DNA from: Ignavibacteria bacterium
GTDB taxonomy: Bacteria; Bacteroidota; Ignavibacteria; Ignavibacteriales; Melioribacteraceae
Reading direction: 5' to 3'
Assembly: GCA_027347805.1 (NCBI GenBank)
Contig: DAIEQP010000113.1
Span: forward strand, 1-12,619
DNA: 12,619 nucleotides
A program made the translations under genes and the position numbers. How positions within the stretch are numbered: position 1 is the stretch's first letter; every line of letters starts with the position of its first letter. Positions 6,195 through 12,619 of this stretch are shown piece after piece. The notes under the pieces were generated by a model, which was not told the DNA's origin, did not search any database, and saw only the letters and a list, made by a program, of their open reading frames with translations.

Positions 6195-6656
6195 ATGAAA
6201 AAGTCAGTTCTCTTAATATTCAGTATAATGTTTATGCTCTTTGTTACAAATATATTTTCTCAAACACTAGCTGAAACAGAAGATGCAGCAAAACATGCAG
6301 CGGCTCTTAAAAAACCATTCTGCGGTGTTTGCTGTGAAGATGAAACAATCCGCCTGGATTGTGTATGCAAAATTGGGAATATGAAATCTGAAAAAGCATT
6401 ACTTACATTGATGAGAGTTTTGCGTGAAGATCCATGCGAGGAAGTTCGAATCGCAGCAGCTCATTCGTTAGTAAGAATTGGAGATCCGCGCGGAGTTTAT
6501 CTTGTTTCAAGACTTGCAAAATTCTCTGATTCGGAAAGACTGAGCAGACTTTGCACTAAATTTTATAAGGCATACCAATACCAGGAATATCTTGTAAAAC
6601 AAGGAATTGAAGAACAGGATGAAAATGGATTAGCTTTAACTTCTCTTGAGGAATAG
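6195..6656 (+). CDS. Secreted cysteine-rich HEAT-repeat protein
   Basis: The 153-residue product starts with a typical signal peptide (residues 1-23, cleavage after FSQ or just before it) and has no lipobox or later membrane segment, so it should be periplasmic or exported. The mature part has a cysteine cluster, Cys43, Cys46, Cys47, Cys56 and Cys58 (CGVCC and CVC), with Cys81 and Cys120 further on. Residues about 62-125 make alpha-helical HEAT-like repeats (EEVRIAAAHSLVRIGDPRG is characteristic), followed by an acidic tail. HEAT repeats are protein-binding scaffolds; the cysteines may form disulfides or bind a metal or cofactor, which is only a guess. An AGGAGG site argues for strong translation. 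It stands alone, downstream of a terminator and convergent with the esterase gene. No specific function can be assigned. Confidence 0.85.
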   Translation: MKKSVLLIFSIMFMLFVTNIFSQTLAETEDAAKHAAALKKPFCGVCCEDETIRLDCVCKIGNMKSEKALLTLMRVLREDPCEEVRIAAAHSLVRIGDPRGVYLVSRLAKFSDSERLSRLCTKFYKAYQYQEYLVKQGIEEQDENGLALTSLEE

Positions 6657-6666
6657 TATCAGGTTT

Positions 6667-6693
6667 AGAAGAGGAGAATCTTTCTCCTCTTCT
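6667..6693. terminator. Bidirectional hairpin between convergent genes
   Basis: AGAAGAGGAGAA (6667-6678) and TTCTCCTCTTCT (6682-6693) form a perfect 12-bp stem with a 3-nt loop, 11 nt after the HEAT stop. It overlaps the stop codon of the convergent esterase gene (6692-6694). There is no strong U-tract on either side, so it may act as a weak two-way terminator or as a 3'-end stabiliser. Confidence 0.65.
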
Positions 6694-7798
6694 ACCAGTT
6701 CATTCTTAGTTTTATTTTGGGAACAAGTATATCTGCCATTTTCTGCATTCCAAAAATATTAGGATGAGTATCACAGCCCCAATCTTCCGACGCCAGATCT
6801 GTTCGTTTTATCTCAATAAAAAATAAATCCTTTTCCCTTTTCAATTTTTGTTCATTCAGAACTATCTCTCTTACATAACTGGTACATGGTTCCCCAATCA
6901 TTGGTCCAACTATTGTGAATATTCTTACTTCCTTATATAAATTTCTTACACGATTTATCAACTCTAAATACGCTTTCTGAAATACATCTTTATCAGGATA
7001 TGGTTTTGTTGAAAAATCATTTGTTCCAAGGTTAATTACTACAGCCTGGGGAATCCAATTTTTAAAATTCCATTTAGGTGTTGAATCATAAACACAGATT
7101 CTATCGAATATTGATGGTAATGGATCTAGAGAAGTTTTATTCGGATCGCCATAGTTTCTAACAACACCTTTTCCGGAATATGCAATAAGATGATAATCTG
7201 CATTAAGTTCTCTTGCTGTAATAGAAGCGTATGATAAATTCGCATTTTCTGTCTGAGGTGTAAAATGACAATCGGAATTTTCACCCTCATCTCCGTATCC
7301 ACATGTTATTGAATTACCAATGAATTCAATTCTCCTTCCAGGTCTTGCATTTGGATTTACCAAGGTACAACCTGGATCAAGTATAAAACCGCAAAAGATG
7401 CCACTACCGACTAATGCTTCTGTTCTCTTCTGTAAAATAATTGTATGGGGTACTAAATCATTTAACCCTGAAATCACTTTGTAGATTTTTGATGTATCGG
7501 TAGATAAAATTTTTGGTGCGTTATTATCAATGATCACTGCATATTCGTTTTTACCATCCTCTAATCTAACTGAACAGCTGGAGCCGGTGAACTTTGCAGA
7601 AATAATTACACCGGGCCAATCAAATTTTATTTTCTTTGGATTGGAAAAATTAAATCTTCCCACATACTGAATATTGGGATCATCGGCATCAATTTTAACA
7701 ATCTGGTTTTCTTTTATTAATGAAGAATTTGAGCAGGCTGTTAATAGAAATATAAATTGAAGTGTCACGAGCGAAAAAACAAATTTCACATAATTCAT
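6692..7798 (-). CDS. SGNH-hydrolase lipoprotein, CE2-like carbohydrate esterase
   Basis: The 368-residue protein probably removes acetyl groups from a polysaccharide or oligosaccharide at the cell envelope. Its signal ends in the lipobox LTAC with Cys22. Residues about 42-145 look like the beta-sandwich found in front of the catalytic domain in family CE2 esterases. The SGNH domain follows: block I IEFIGNSITCGYG with nucleophile Ser163, a glycine block near YSGKG (208-211), block III LGTNDF with Asn260, and block V DTHPN with Asp343 and His345, so a full triad is present. The order of domains and the ITCGYG wording point to CE2; other SGNH esterases remain possible and the substrate is unknown. 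The start has no clear ribosome site. It lies 68 nt after the hybrid kinase on the same strand and may be co-transcribed with it. Confidence 0.85.
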   Translation of the reverse strand: MNYVKFVFSLVTLQFIFLLTACSNSSLIKENQIVKIDADDPNIQYVGRFNFSNPKKIKFDWPGVIISAKFTGSSCSVRLEDGKNEYAVIIDNNAPKILSTDTSKIYKVISGLNDLVPHTIILQKRTEALVGSGIFCGFILDPGCTLVNPNARPGRRIEFIGNSITCGYGDEGENSDCHFTPQTENANLSYASITARELNADYHLIAYSGKGVVRNYGDPNKTSLDPLPSIFDRICVYDSTPKWNFKNWIPQAVVINLGTNDFSTKPYPDKDVFQKAYLELINRVRNLYKEVRIFTIVGPMIGEPCTSYVREIVLNEQKLKREKDLFFIEIKRTDLASEDWGCDTHPNIFGMQKMADILVPKIKLRMNW

Positions 7799-7866
7799 CT
7801 TGAACTCATTATATTAATTTTCACGTTGGAATTATTTGTAATGCAAAACTACGAAAGAGTTAGTTA

Positions 7867-10800
7867 TTAACTAATAGAAGTCTTTTTACGAATAATCTCT
7901 GAAACAAAATTCAGTAACTGATCTTGTGTAAATGGTTTGGAAAGGTAATCAGAAAAACCAAGTTCGAGGAATTCCTTTTTATCTTCATCAGTAGCATAAG
8001 CAGTTATTGCAACAATAGGAATCTTCTCATATCCTTTTATTTGAAGTATTTCCTGAGCGGCTACAATACCGCTTTTCCCGTATCTTAAATTAATATCCAT
8101 CAAAACAAGATCATATTTTTCTGCCATCGCATTTGAAATTGCATCATCAGCATTCCTGACAATTATAATATCATATTTTTCACCGAGCATTCCTGAAATT
8201 GCCATTGCATTAATCGAATCATCCTCAACCAACAATAACTTTAAACGATTTTCAGTTATTAGATTAGCCTCTCTTATTTCATTCTTAGAATCATTAGTCG
8301 AATTATCAAGTTTGGAATTAAATTCATATTTAATCGGTAATGTTATAATGAAAGTGGAGCCATGGTTTGGTTCGCTATCAACTTCAATAGTTCCTTTCAA
8401 CGCTTCTACATATTTTTTAACTATTGTAAGCCCCAATCCGGTTCCTTCAAAATTGCGCCCCACGCCTTCACTAGCCTGTCTAAATTCTTGAAATATTATT
8501 TCAATCTGATCTTTTGCAATTCCGATTCCTGTATCGGCAACTTTCATTACAAATTTATTTTCATCAGATTTTATTGAGATAGTAATTCCCCCTTCGCGGG
8601 TAAATCTTATTGCATTATTTAAGAGATTATCAACAATTTCTTTTAACATTCTTTCATCAGTTGTAACGTGAAGAAACGGATCATCCAATTCTAATTTTAT
8701 ATATAGCCCAGATTGATTTGCCATTACAGTGAATAAATCTACTTCATCGGAAACCAATTTTTTCAAAGTAAAATATTGCGGGTAGACCTGTATGCGCTCC
8801 GATTCAATTTTAGAATAATTTAATAGAGTATTGAGAGTTCTTAATAGCCGATGACTACTGATATTAATCATTCTTACATATTCTTTTTGCGTTCCCTCAA
8901 CTTCATCTGAAAGAAGTTCAGAAAATCCAAGCATACCTACTAAAGGAGTTCGAAGTTCATGACTCATGTTAGCAAGGAAATTGGATTTAAGTCTATTGAT
9001 TTCTTCAGCGTGTTCTTTTGCTTTAATTGTTTCCAGTTCTGCTTTTTTTCTAACTGTAATATCTCTCAAAACTCCATCAATTCTTACGATACTATTATTT
9101 TCATAACTAAAAACTGAAATGTCTTCAAGATAAATCAGTGATCCATCTTTACATTTCCACCAATGTTCTGAAACCGGTTTTTCATTATAATTTGTTTCTT
9201 GATTTAAATTTATTTTCGATTCAACAGTGGGAAAATCCCGATCGACAATAACATTAAATAGAAAAACACGTCTGCCTCCCATGTTTTTAATATCATCAAT
9301 TGAGTAACCAAGTTTTCTTTCGAATGCAGGACTTAAATATTCAAATTCACCTGTTTTCCCATTTATGCTATATACAATTTCATCAACAGTATTCATTATT
9401 TGCGCAAACTGTTCTTCCGATTTTCTAAGTGCTTCCTGAGATCTTTTCAGTGAGGAAATATCTGTAGTAATACCCAGCATACCATTTATTTTACCCGAGT
9501 TATTATAAAAAGGAATTTTTGAAACCAGCAGATGAACCATATCTCCTTTCGGATCAAAACCGACTTCTTCCTTATTTAAAATACATTCTCCTTTTTCAAT
9601 AACTTTACTATCATCCTGGAAATAAATTTCAGCCAGTTCTTTAGGATACACTTCAAAATCTGTTTTCCCCACTATATTAACATTTGGATCTATTCCTAAT
9701 TTCTGCAGCTGACTATAGACGCTATCGGCATGCAACTTATTAATAAGGATCTTACGATATTTTTTATCCTTAACAAAAACAGCGCTGGGCAAATTATCTA
9801 TGAGTGTTTTTAAGAGTAACCTTTCTGACTCTAAATCTTTTTCATTTTTTTTCTTCTCAGTAATATTTTTCAGAATGCATCCAAGCCTATGAACACCTTT
9901 AATTTCAATTGGAAATAAAGTCTGATGGATATAAACTTTTTTGCCATTTTTATTCCTTAATGTCGTCTCAGCCGATCGTATTGTTTCATCAATGGTTCCA
10001 GTAGCCAGAGCTTGTCTTATAATGTTTTCAAAATTTTCAAGTTTTTCTGGAGTGCTGTTTTCTGGTAAAATGGATTGTTTTACAATATCTAGCCAGTAAT
10101 TCTCAGAAGCTTCAATTTTAGAAATACCGGTTATATTCTCCATTCCAAGATTCCATTCTTTTATAATTCCATTCTCATCAACAATAAAATATCCGTCTGT
10201 AGATTGTTGAATAAACGTTCTTAGTAATTCTTCACTTTCAAATATCTTCTCTTGAGCTTTAAGATTAGTTTCTGCATTCTTAACAATGACAAAAGCTTTA
10301 ATTCCAAAATAAGAAAGGAATACACCGCTTATAAAAATCAGAGAGATTAAGAGAACAAGTTTATTTCTAAAATCGGTTAGCGATGAGGTAATTTCATCAA
10401 GTGAAACCGAAATCGCAATCGACCAGAATGTATTATCTATTTCAATTGGAAGAAAGTAGGCAATCAAATTTCCACTGCCGACTAATTTTGGATCTTCGGA
10501 ATAATTATAAATCTCTGTGCCTTCCAGTTTTTTTAACATTTTTGAAGCAAGTAAAGAAATACCAGGGTTATCTTTTATAATTTCGTTATATGAATAGCCC
10601 ATCTGCTTTTTTACTGGGCTATATAAAACTGTTCCGTTTTTGCTCAGCATCCATGCAAATCCGGTTTTACCAATTTTTATTTGATTAAGCACATCACCAA
10701 TTATTTCTTCGAAGTTTAAGACATATGCAATAGTGCCGTCAAATTTTGAGTTTTTAAAAACAGGATAATGAATTGCAACAGCTCGATATCCCTGGACGGC

Positions 10801-11241
10801 ATTGAAGACATCACTTACAACTGATTCATGTGTTGTAAGAATTGTAGCTATGTGTGATTGATGAGAAATGTCGGACCCGACAGAATTTGAATGAAATGGA
10901 GTTGTAAAAAGGATTTTTCCTTTATTATCTACGCGGGTTATTCCTTTTACATGGTTACCTAGAATTTCGCGGAGTTTTTCTAATTCATATTTTCCATTTT
11001 CATTTATCTTAATAACATTAGGATCGGTTGATAAATATTTCAATTCGCTTTCAAGGCTCTCGAATAAAGCTTTGAAATTAGTTGATACCAGTCTAGCATG
11101 AACTTTCTGATGATCAACTATTTCCTGAATTTTTCTTTTCTTTTCAATTTGATAGAAATAATTGAGGAATAAAGTACATACGAATAGTAAAAGCAAAACG
11201 CTTGTTAAAAACCAAATACGTTTTTTCACCCCGACATTCAT
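7867..11241 (-). CDS. Membrane hybrid sensor histidine kinase with Cache, three PAS, HisKA, HATPase and receiver domains
   Basis: This 1124-residue protein combines a periplasmic sensor with a phosphorelay. TM helices at about 9-29 and 294-318 bracket a Cache-type (dCache-like) ligand-binding region, about 35-290, with the typical GYRAVAIHYPVF and GKTGFAWMLSKNGTVLYSP segments. Three PAS domains follow (about 337-462, 472-598, 605-732). The HisKA helix carries His761 in NMSHELRTP. The ATPase shows Asn876 in NLLNNA, DTGIGIA (903-909) and GTGLGL (933-938). The C-terminal receiver (about 998-1118) has Asp1007-Asp1008, phospho-acceptor Asp1049, Thr1080 and Lys1102. All catalytic residues are intact. 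There is no DNA-binding output, so a separate Hpt or regulator is needed; none is seen here. It is not a classical HTCS glycan sensor, which would end in an AraC domain. The signal is unknown. No strong ribosome site precedes the ATG. Confidence 0.95.
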   Translation of the reverse strand: MNVGVKKRIWFLTSVLLLLFVCTLFLNYFYQIEKKRKIQEIVDHQKVHARLVSTNFKALFESLESELKYLSTDPNVIKINENGKYELEKLREILGNHVKGITRVDNKGKILFTTPFHSNSVGSDISHQSHIATILTTHESVVSDVFNAVQGYRAVAIHYPVFKNSKFDGTIAYVLNFEEIIGDVLNQIKIGKTGFAWMLSKNGTVLYSPVKKQMGYSYNEIIKDNPGISLLASKMLKKLEGTEIYNYSEDPKLVGSGNLIAYFLPIEIDNTFWSIAISVSLDEITSSLTDFRNKLVLLISLIFISGVFLSYFGIKAFVIVKNAETNLKAQEKIFESEELLRTFIQQSTDGYFIVDENGIIKEWNLGMENITGISKIEASENYWLDIVKQSILPENSTPEKLENFENIIRQALATGTIDETIRSAETTLRNKNGKKVYIHQTLFPIEIKGVHRLGCILKNITEKKKNEKDLESERLLLKTLIDNLPSAVFVKDKKYRKILINKLHADSVYSQLQKLGIDPNVNIVGKTDFEVYPKELAEIYFQDDSKVIEKGECILNKEEVGFDPKGDMVHLLVSKIPFYNNSGKINGMLGITTDISSLKRSQEALRKSEEQFAQIMNTVDEIVYSINGKTGEFEYLSPAFERKLGYSIDDIKNMGGRRVFLFNVIVDRDFPTVESKINLNQETNYNEKPVSEHWWKCKDGSLIYLEDISVFSYENNSIVRIDGVLRDITVRKKAELETIKAKEHAEEINRLKSNFLANMSHELRTPLVGMLGFSELLSDEVEGTQKEYVRMINISSHRLLRTLNTLLNYSKIESERIQVYPQYFTLKKLVSDEVDLFTVMANQSGLYIKLELDDPFLHVTTDERMLKEIVDNLLNNAIRFTREGGITISIKSDENKFVMKVADTGIGIAKDQIEIIFQEFRQASEGVGRNFEGTGLGLTIVKKYVEALKGTIEVDSEPNHGSTFIITLPIKYEFNSKLDNSTNDSKNEIREANLITENRLKLLLVEDDSINAMAISGMLGEKYDIIIVRNADDAISNAMAEKYDLVLMDINLRYGKSGIVAAQEILQIKGYEKIPIVAITAYATDEDKKEFLELGFSDYLSKPFTQDQLLNFVSEIIRKKTSIS

Positions 11242-11353
11242 ATTTTATAGATTTCGCCCATTTCTATTATATTATCGAGAAAACAACCGATTGCTTTAAG
11301 ATAATTCTCTATTTATTAATCAATATTTCCCAAAAGTAATTTTAAAATTTTGA

Positions 11354-11374
11354 TGGATTAAGTTTGTTTATCCA
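11354..11374 (-). terminator. Weak hairpin after the BtpA-family gene
   Basis: TGGAT (11354-11358) pairs with ATCCA (11370-11374); two further pairs are possible after one mismatch, leaving a GTTTG loop. On the minus strand it lies 16 nt past the stop at 11391 and is followed by an A/T-rich run. It is a plausible but weak terminator. The rest of 11242-11390 shows nothing else I can call. Confidence 0.35.
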
Positions 11375-11390
11375 ACAATAATTTCTTCTT

Positions 11391-12176
11391 TCAATTTAAC
11401 TTTTTCAAGAAATCGAGAACCCTATCCTTATCAACCGGATTAAACCATTTGCCATCTTTCTTAAAATAGGAACCTATAATCAGAGCATCGCAATATTCCA
11501 AATAGGACTTTACATTTTCAGATGTAATTCCGGAACCAGCTAAAACTGGAATATCAATTTTTTCTTTAACACATTTAATTTCATCAAGCGATGGTTTTTC
11601 TCCAGTAGAATTTCCGGTGATAATAACACCATCACTTAAGAAAAATTGGGCGGCTTTTGCTGTATCAACAATATCAACATCTGCAGTAATTTGATGAGAG
11701 CTATGCTTCTTTTTTATATCAGTAAAAATTAAAATATCATCTGCCCCGATTTGTTTTCTGTATCTCAGCAGTTCACCTGCATCAGAGTTTATAATTCCTT
11801 CATCTGCAACATGAGCAAAAACAAATCCTTCGGCTCTAATAAAATCGGCGCCTGCTGAATTCGCTGCAGCAAGAGCATCTATATTTGCCCCGGCTAAAAT
11901 TTGAATACCGCAATTGATACCGGCCAGTTTTTTTATTTCATATAGTATTACACTCATAATCGATGTGATTTCTGAACCAACATTCCTATTTAGATATGGA
12001 ACATCATGCATATTCTCAATCATAAGTGCTTCAATTCCAAGATACTGATATAGTTTTGCTTCTTGTATTGCCTTATCAATTATTAGCTTAACACTGCCTG
12101 CGTATTTTGGTGTTCCCGGTAAAGGATCGACATGGATCATGCCGATTATAGTTTTTTGCAGCTCAAACTTTTTCAT
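11391..12176 (-). CDS. BtpA/SgcQ-family TIM-barrel protein
   Basis: The 261-residue protein matches the BtpA family in length and wording. It has the N-terminal IGMIHVDPLPGTP motif (residues 11-23), ALMIENMHDVPY (50-61), IQILAGANIDALAAANSAG (91-109), FIRAEGFVFAHVADEGI (112-128), FTDIKKKHSSH (151-161) and the phosphate-binding end of a TIM barrel, VLAGSGIT (211-218). The founding member, cyanobacterial BtpA, affects photosystem I build-up, but most members, including SgcQ of an E. coli sugar cluster, occur in non-phototrophs. A sugar-phosphate or nucleoside role has been suggested for that branch; nothing here points to photosynthesis. An AGAG sequence precedes the ATG by about 7 nt. It is divergent from the NfnA-type gene and downstream of no obvious operon partner. 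Confidence 0.9.
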   Translation of the reverse strand: MKKFELQKTIIGMIHVDPLPGTPKYAGSVKLIIDKAIQEAKLYQYLGIEALMIENMHDVPYLNRNVGSEITSIMSVILYEIKKLAGINCGIQILAGANIDALAAANSAGADFIRAEGFVFAHVADEGIINSDAGELLRYRKQIGADDILIFTDIKKKHSSHQITADVDIVDTAKAAQFFLSDGVIITGNSTGEKPSLDEIKCVKEKIDIPVLAGSGITSENVKSYLEYCDALIIGSYFKKDGKWFNPVDKDRVLDFLKKLN

Positions 12177-12203
12177 AAATAAACTCTGGAATAATTAACA
12201 TAA

Positions 12204-12273
12204 ATTATATTAAAAATAATAAAATCCCGCTTGGCTTCTCTAATATCTGTTTCACTAAGTTTACTAATATCTG
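12204..12273 (-). promoter_or_regulatory. Probable promoter and upstream direct repeats of the BtpA-family gene
   Basis: On the minus strand a perfect TATAAT (12209-12204) would start a transcript about 20 nt before the ATG; its -35 (AAGCGG, 12232-12227) is poor. Just upstream lie two exact copies of CAGATATTAG (12273-12264 and 12249-12240) with a period of 24 bp. Paired repeats directly behind a weak -35 look like an activator site. The regulator is unknown. Confidence 0.45.
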
Positions 12274-12371
12274 AATTAAATTAAGAATTATTTTATTCGA
12301 TTATGTTAATGAATTATTCTTTTTTTTGGTACGAAATTATTTAATAACTTTCGCCCGAATTTTTTAGTAAA

Positions 12372-12395
12372 CGATTACTATTATAATCGGTAATC
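12372..12395 (+). promoter_or_regulatory. Probable promoter of the NfnA-type gene, with dyad symmetry over the -10
   Basis: A perfect TATAAT lies at 12382-12387, about 30 nt upstream of the ATG; no good -35 is seen. The hexamer is enclosed by GATTAC (12373-12378) and GTAATC (12390-12395), and by the nested CGATTA/TAATCG pair (12372-12377, 12384-12389). A protein bound there would cover the -10, as repressors do. Confidence 0.4.
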
Positions 12396-12417
12396 AAAAT
12401 TTTTAAATGAGGAATCA

Positions 12418-12619
12418 ATGGCAAAAATAAAATACAAGGAACAACTTTCTAAAGATGTTTTCTTAATGAAACTCGATGCACCTCTTATTGCAGAAGAAAG
12501 ACTGGCGGGGCAATTTATAATGCTTCAGATTGACGATGATTTGGGAGAAAGAATTCCCCTTACTATCGCCGATGCAAGCACTGCCGATGGAACAATCACA
12601 ATTATTTTTCAAGTAGTTG
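12418..12619 (+). CDS. nfnA: NfnA-type FAD/NAD(P)-binding subunit (SudB / ferredoxin-NADP reductase alpha), N-terminal part
   Basis: Sixty-seven codons are present before the right edge. The start reads MAKIKYKEQLSKDVFLMKLDAP, then a GQFIMLQI beta strand and RIPLTIAD, which is the FAD-binding RxPLT motif of the ferredoxin reductase fold. This wording (GERIPLTIADA...GTITIIFQVV) is that of the small subunit of NADH-dependent ferredoxin:NADP+ oxidoreductase, also annotated as sulfide dehydrogenase SudB or a dihydroorotate dehydrogenase electron-transfer-like protein. With its large subunit, expected just beyond the edge, it would bifurcate electrons between NADPH, NAD+ and ferredoxin in the cytoplasm. 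GAGGA lies 4 nt before the ATG. The exact partner and physiological reaction cannot be settled from this fragment. Confidence 0.8.
   Translation, partial: MAKIKYKEQLSKDVFLMKLDAPLIAEERLAGQFIMLQIDDDLGERIPLTIADASTADGTITIIFQVV

Noticed and set aside
8362..8577. Plus-strand open frame inside the hybrid kinase
   Set aside because: Antisense shadow of the HATPase domain with low-complexity aromatic content; not coding-like.
12383..12391. ACCGATTAT on the minus strand as another LytTR-type site
   Set aside because: There is no second copy at 20 bp on either side and it overlaps the -10 of the NfnA-type gene; it is better explained by the dyad there.
1..12619. tRNA, rRNA, CRISPR arrays, insertion sequences or phage genes
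   Set aside because: No cloverleaf-like segments, regularly spaced repeat arrays, transposase frames or phage structural genes were seen on either strand.

Overview
The window is AT-rich chromosomal DNA, probably from the Bacteroidota/Chlorobi/Ignavibacteria lineage. The reasons are a SusC/SusD outer-membrane nutrient pair, a LytS/LytTR two-component system typical of Bacteroidota, a large membrane hybrid kinase, and an NfnA-type flavoprotein start. Several genes have clear GGAG or AGGAGG ribosome sites, which fits Ignavibacteria-like relatives better than classical Bacteroides. That placement is an inference from gene content only.

Layout. Positions 1-3250 (minus strand) hold susC followed by the 5' end of susD, which runs off the left edge. 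Positions 3467-3676 (minus) encode a small two-helix membrane protein. Positions 3930-5782 (plus) hold a LytS-type sensor kinase and its LytTR response regulator, overlapping by 4 nt; the kinase frame carries an in-frame TAG at 4698-4700. The 412-nt gap at 5783-6194 is not empty: it has a good promoter, a structured ~100-nt candidate small RNA and a strong intrinsic terminator. Positions 6195-6656 (plus) encode a secreted, cysteine-rich HEAT-repeat protein, which converges on a minus-strand module: a 1124-residue hybrid sensor kinase (7867-11241) and, 68 nt downstream, a CE2-like SGNH esterase lipoprotein (6692-7798). A BtpA/SgcQ-family TIM barrel (11391-12176, minus) is divergent from the start of an NfnA-type FAD/NAD-binding subunit (12418 to the right edge).

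Working together (inference). SusCD would import an oligosaccharide or other large nutrient and the esterase could deacetylate a polysaccharide, so the window may be part of a small glycan-use locus with two sensory systems. Repeats of an ACCGTT-like half-site spaced exactly 20 bp occur upstream of susC, the kinase operon, the candidate small RNA and the HEAT gene. They resemble the published LytTR-domain recognition sequence, which suggests that the local LytTR regulator may control susCD, itself and its neighbours. The nonsense codon in the partner kinase would then matter for the whole set.
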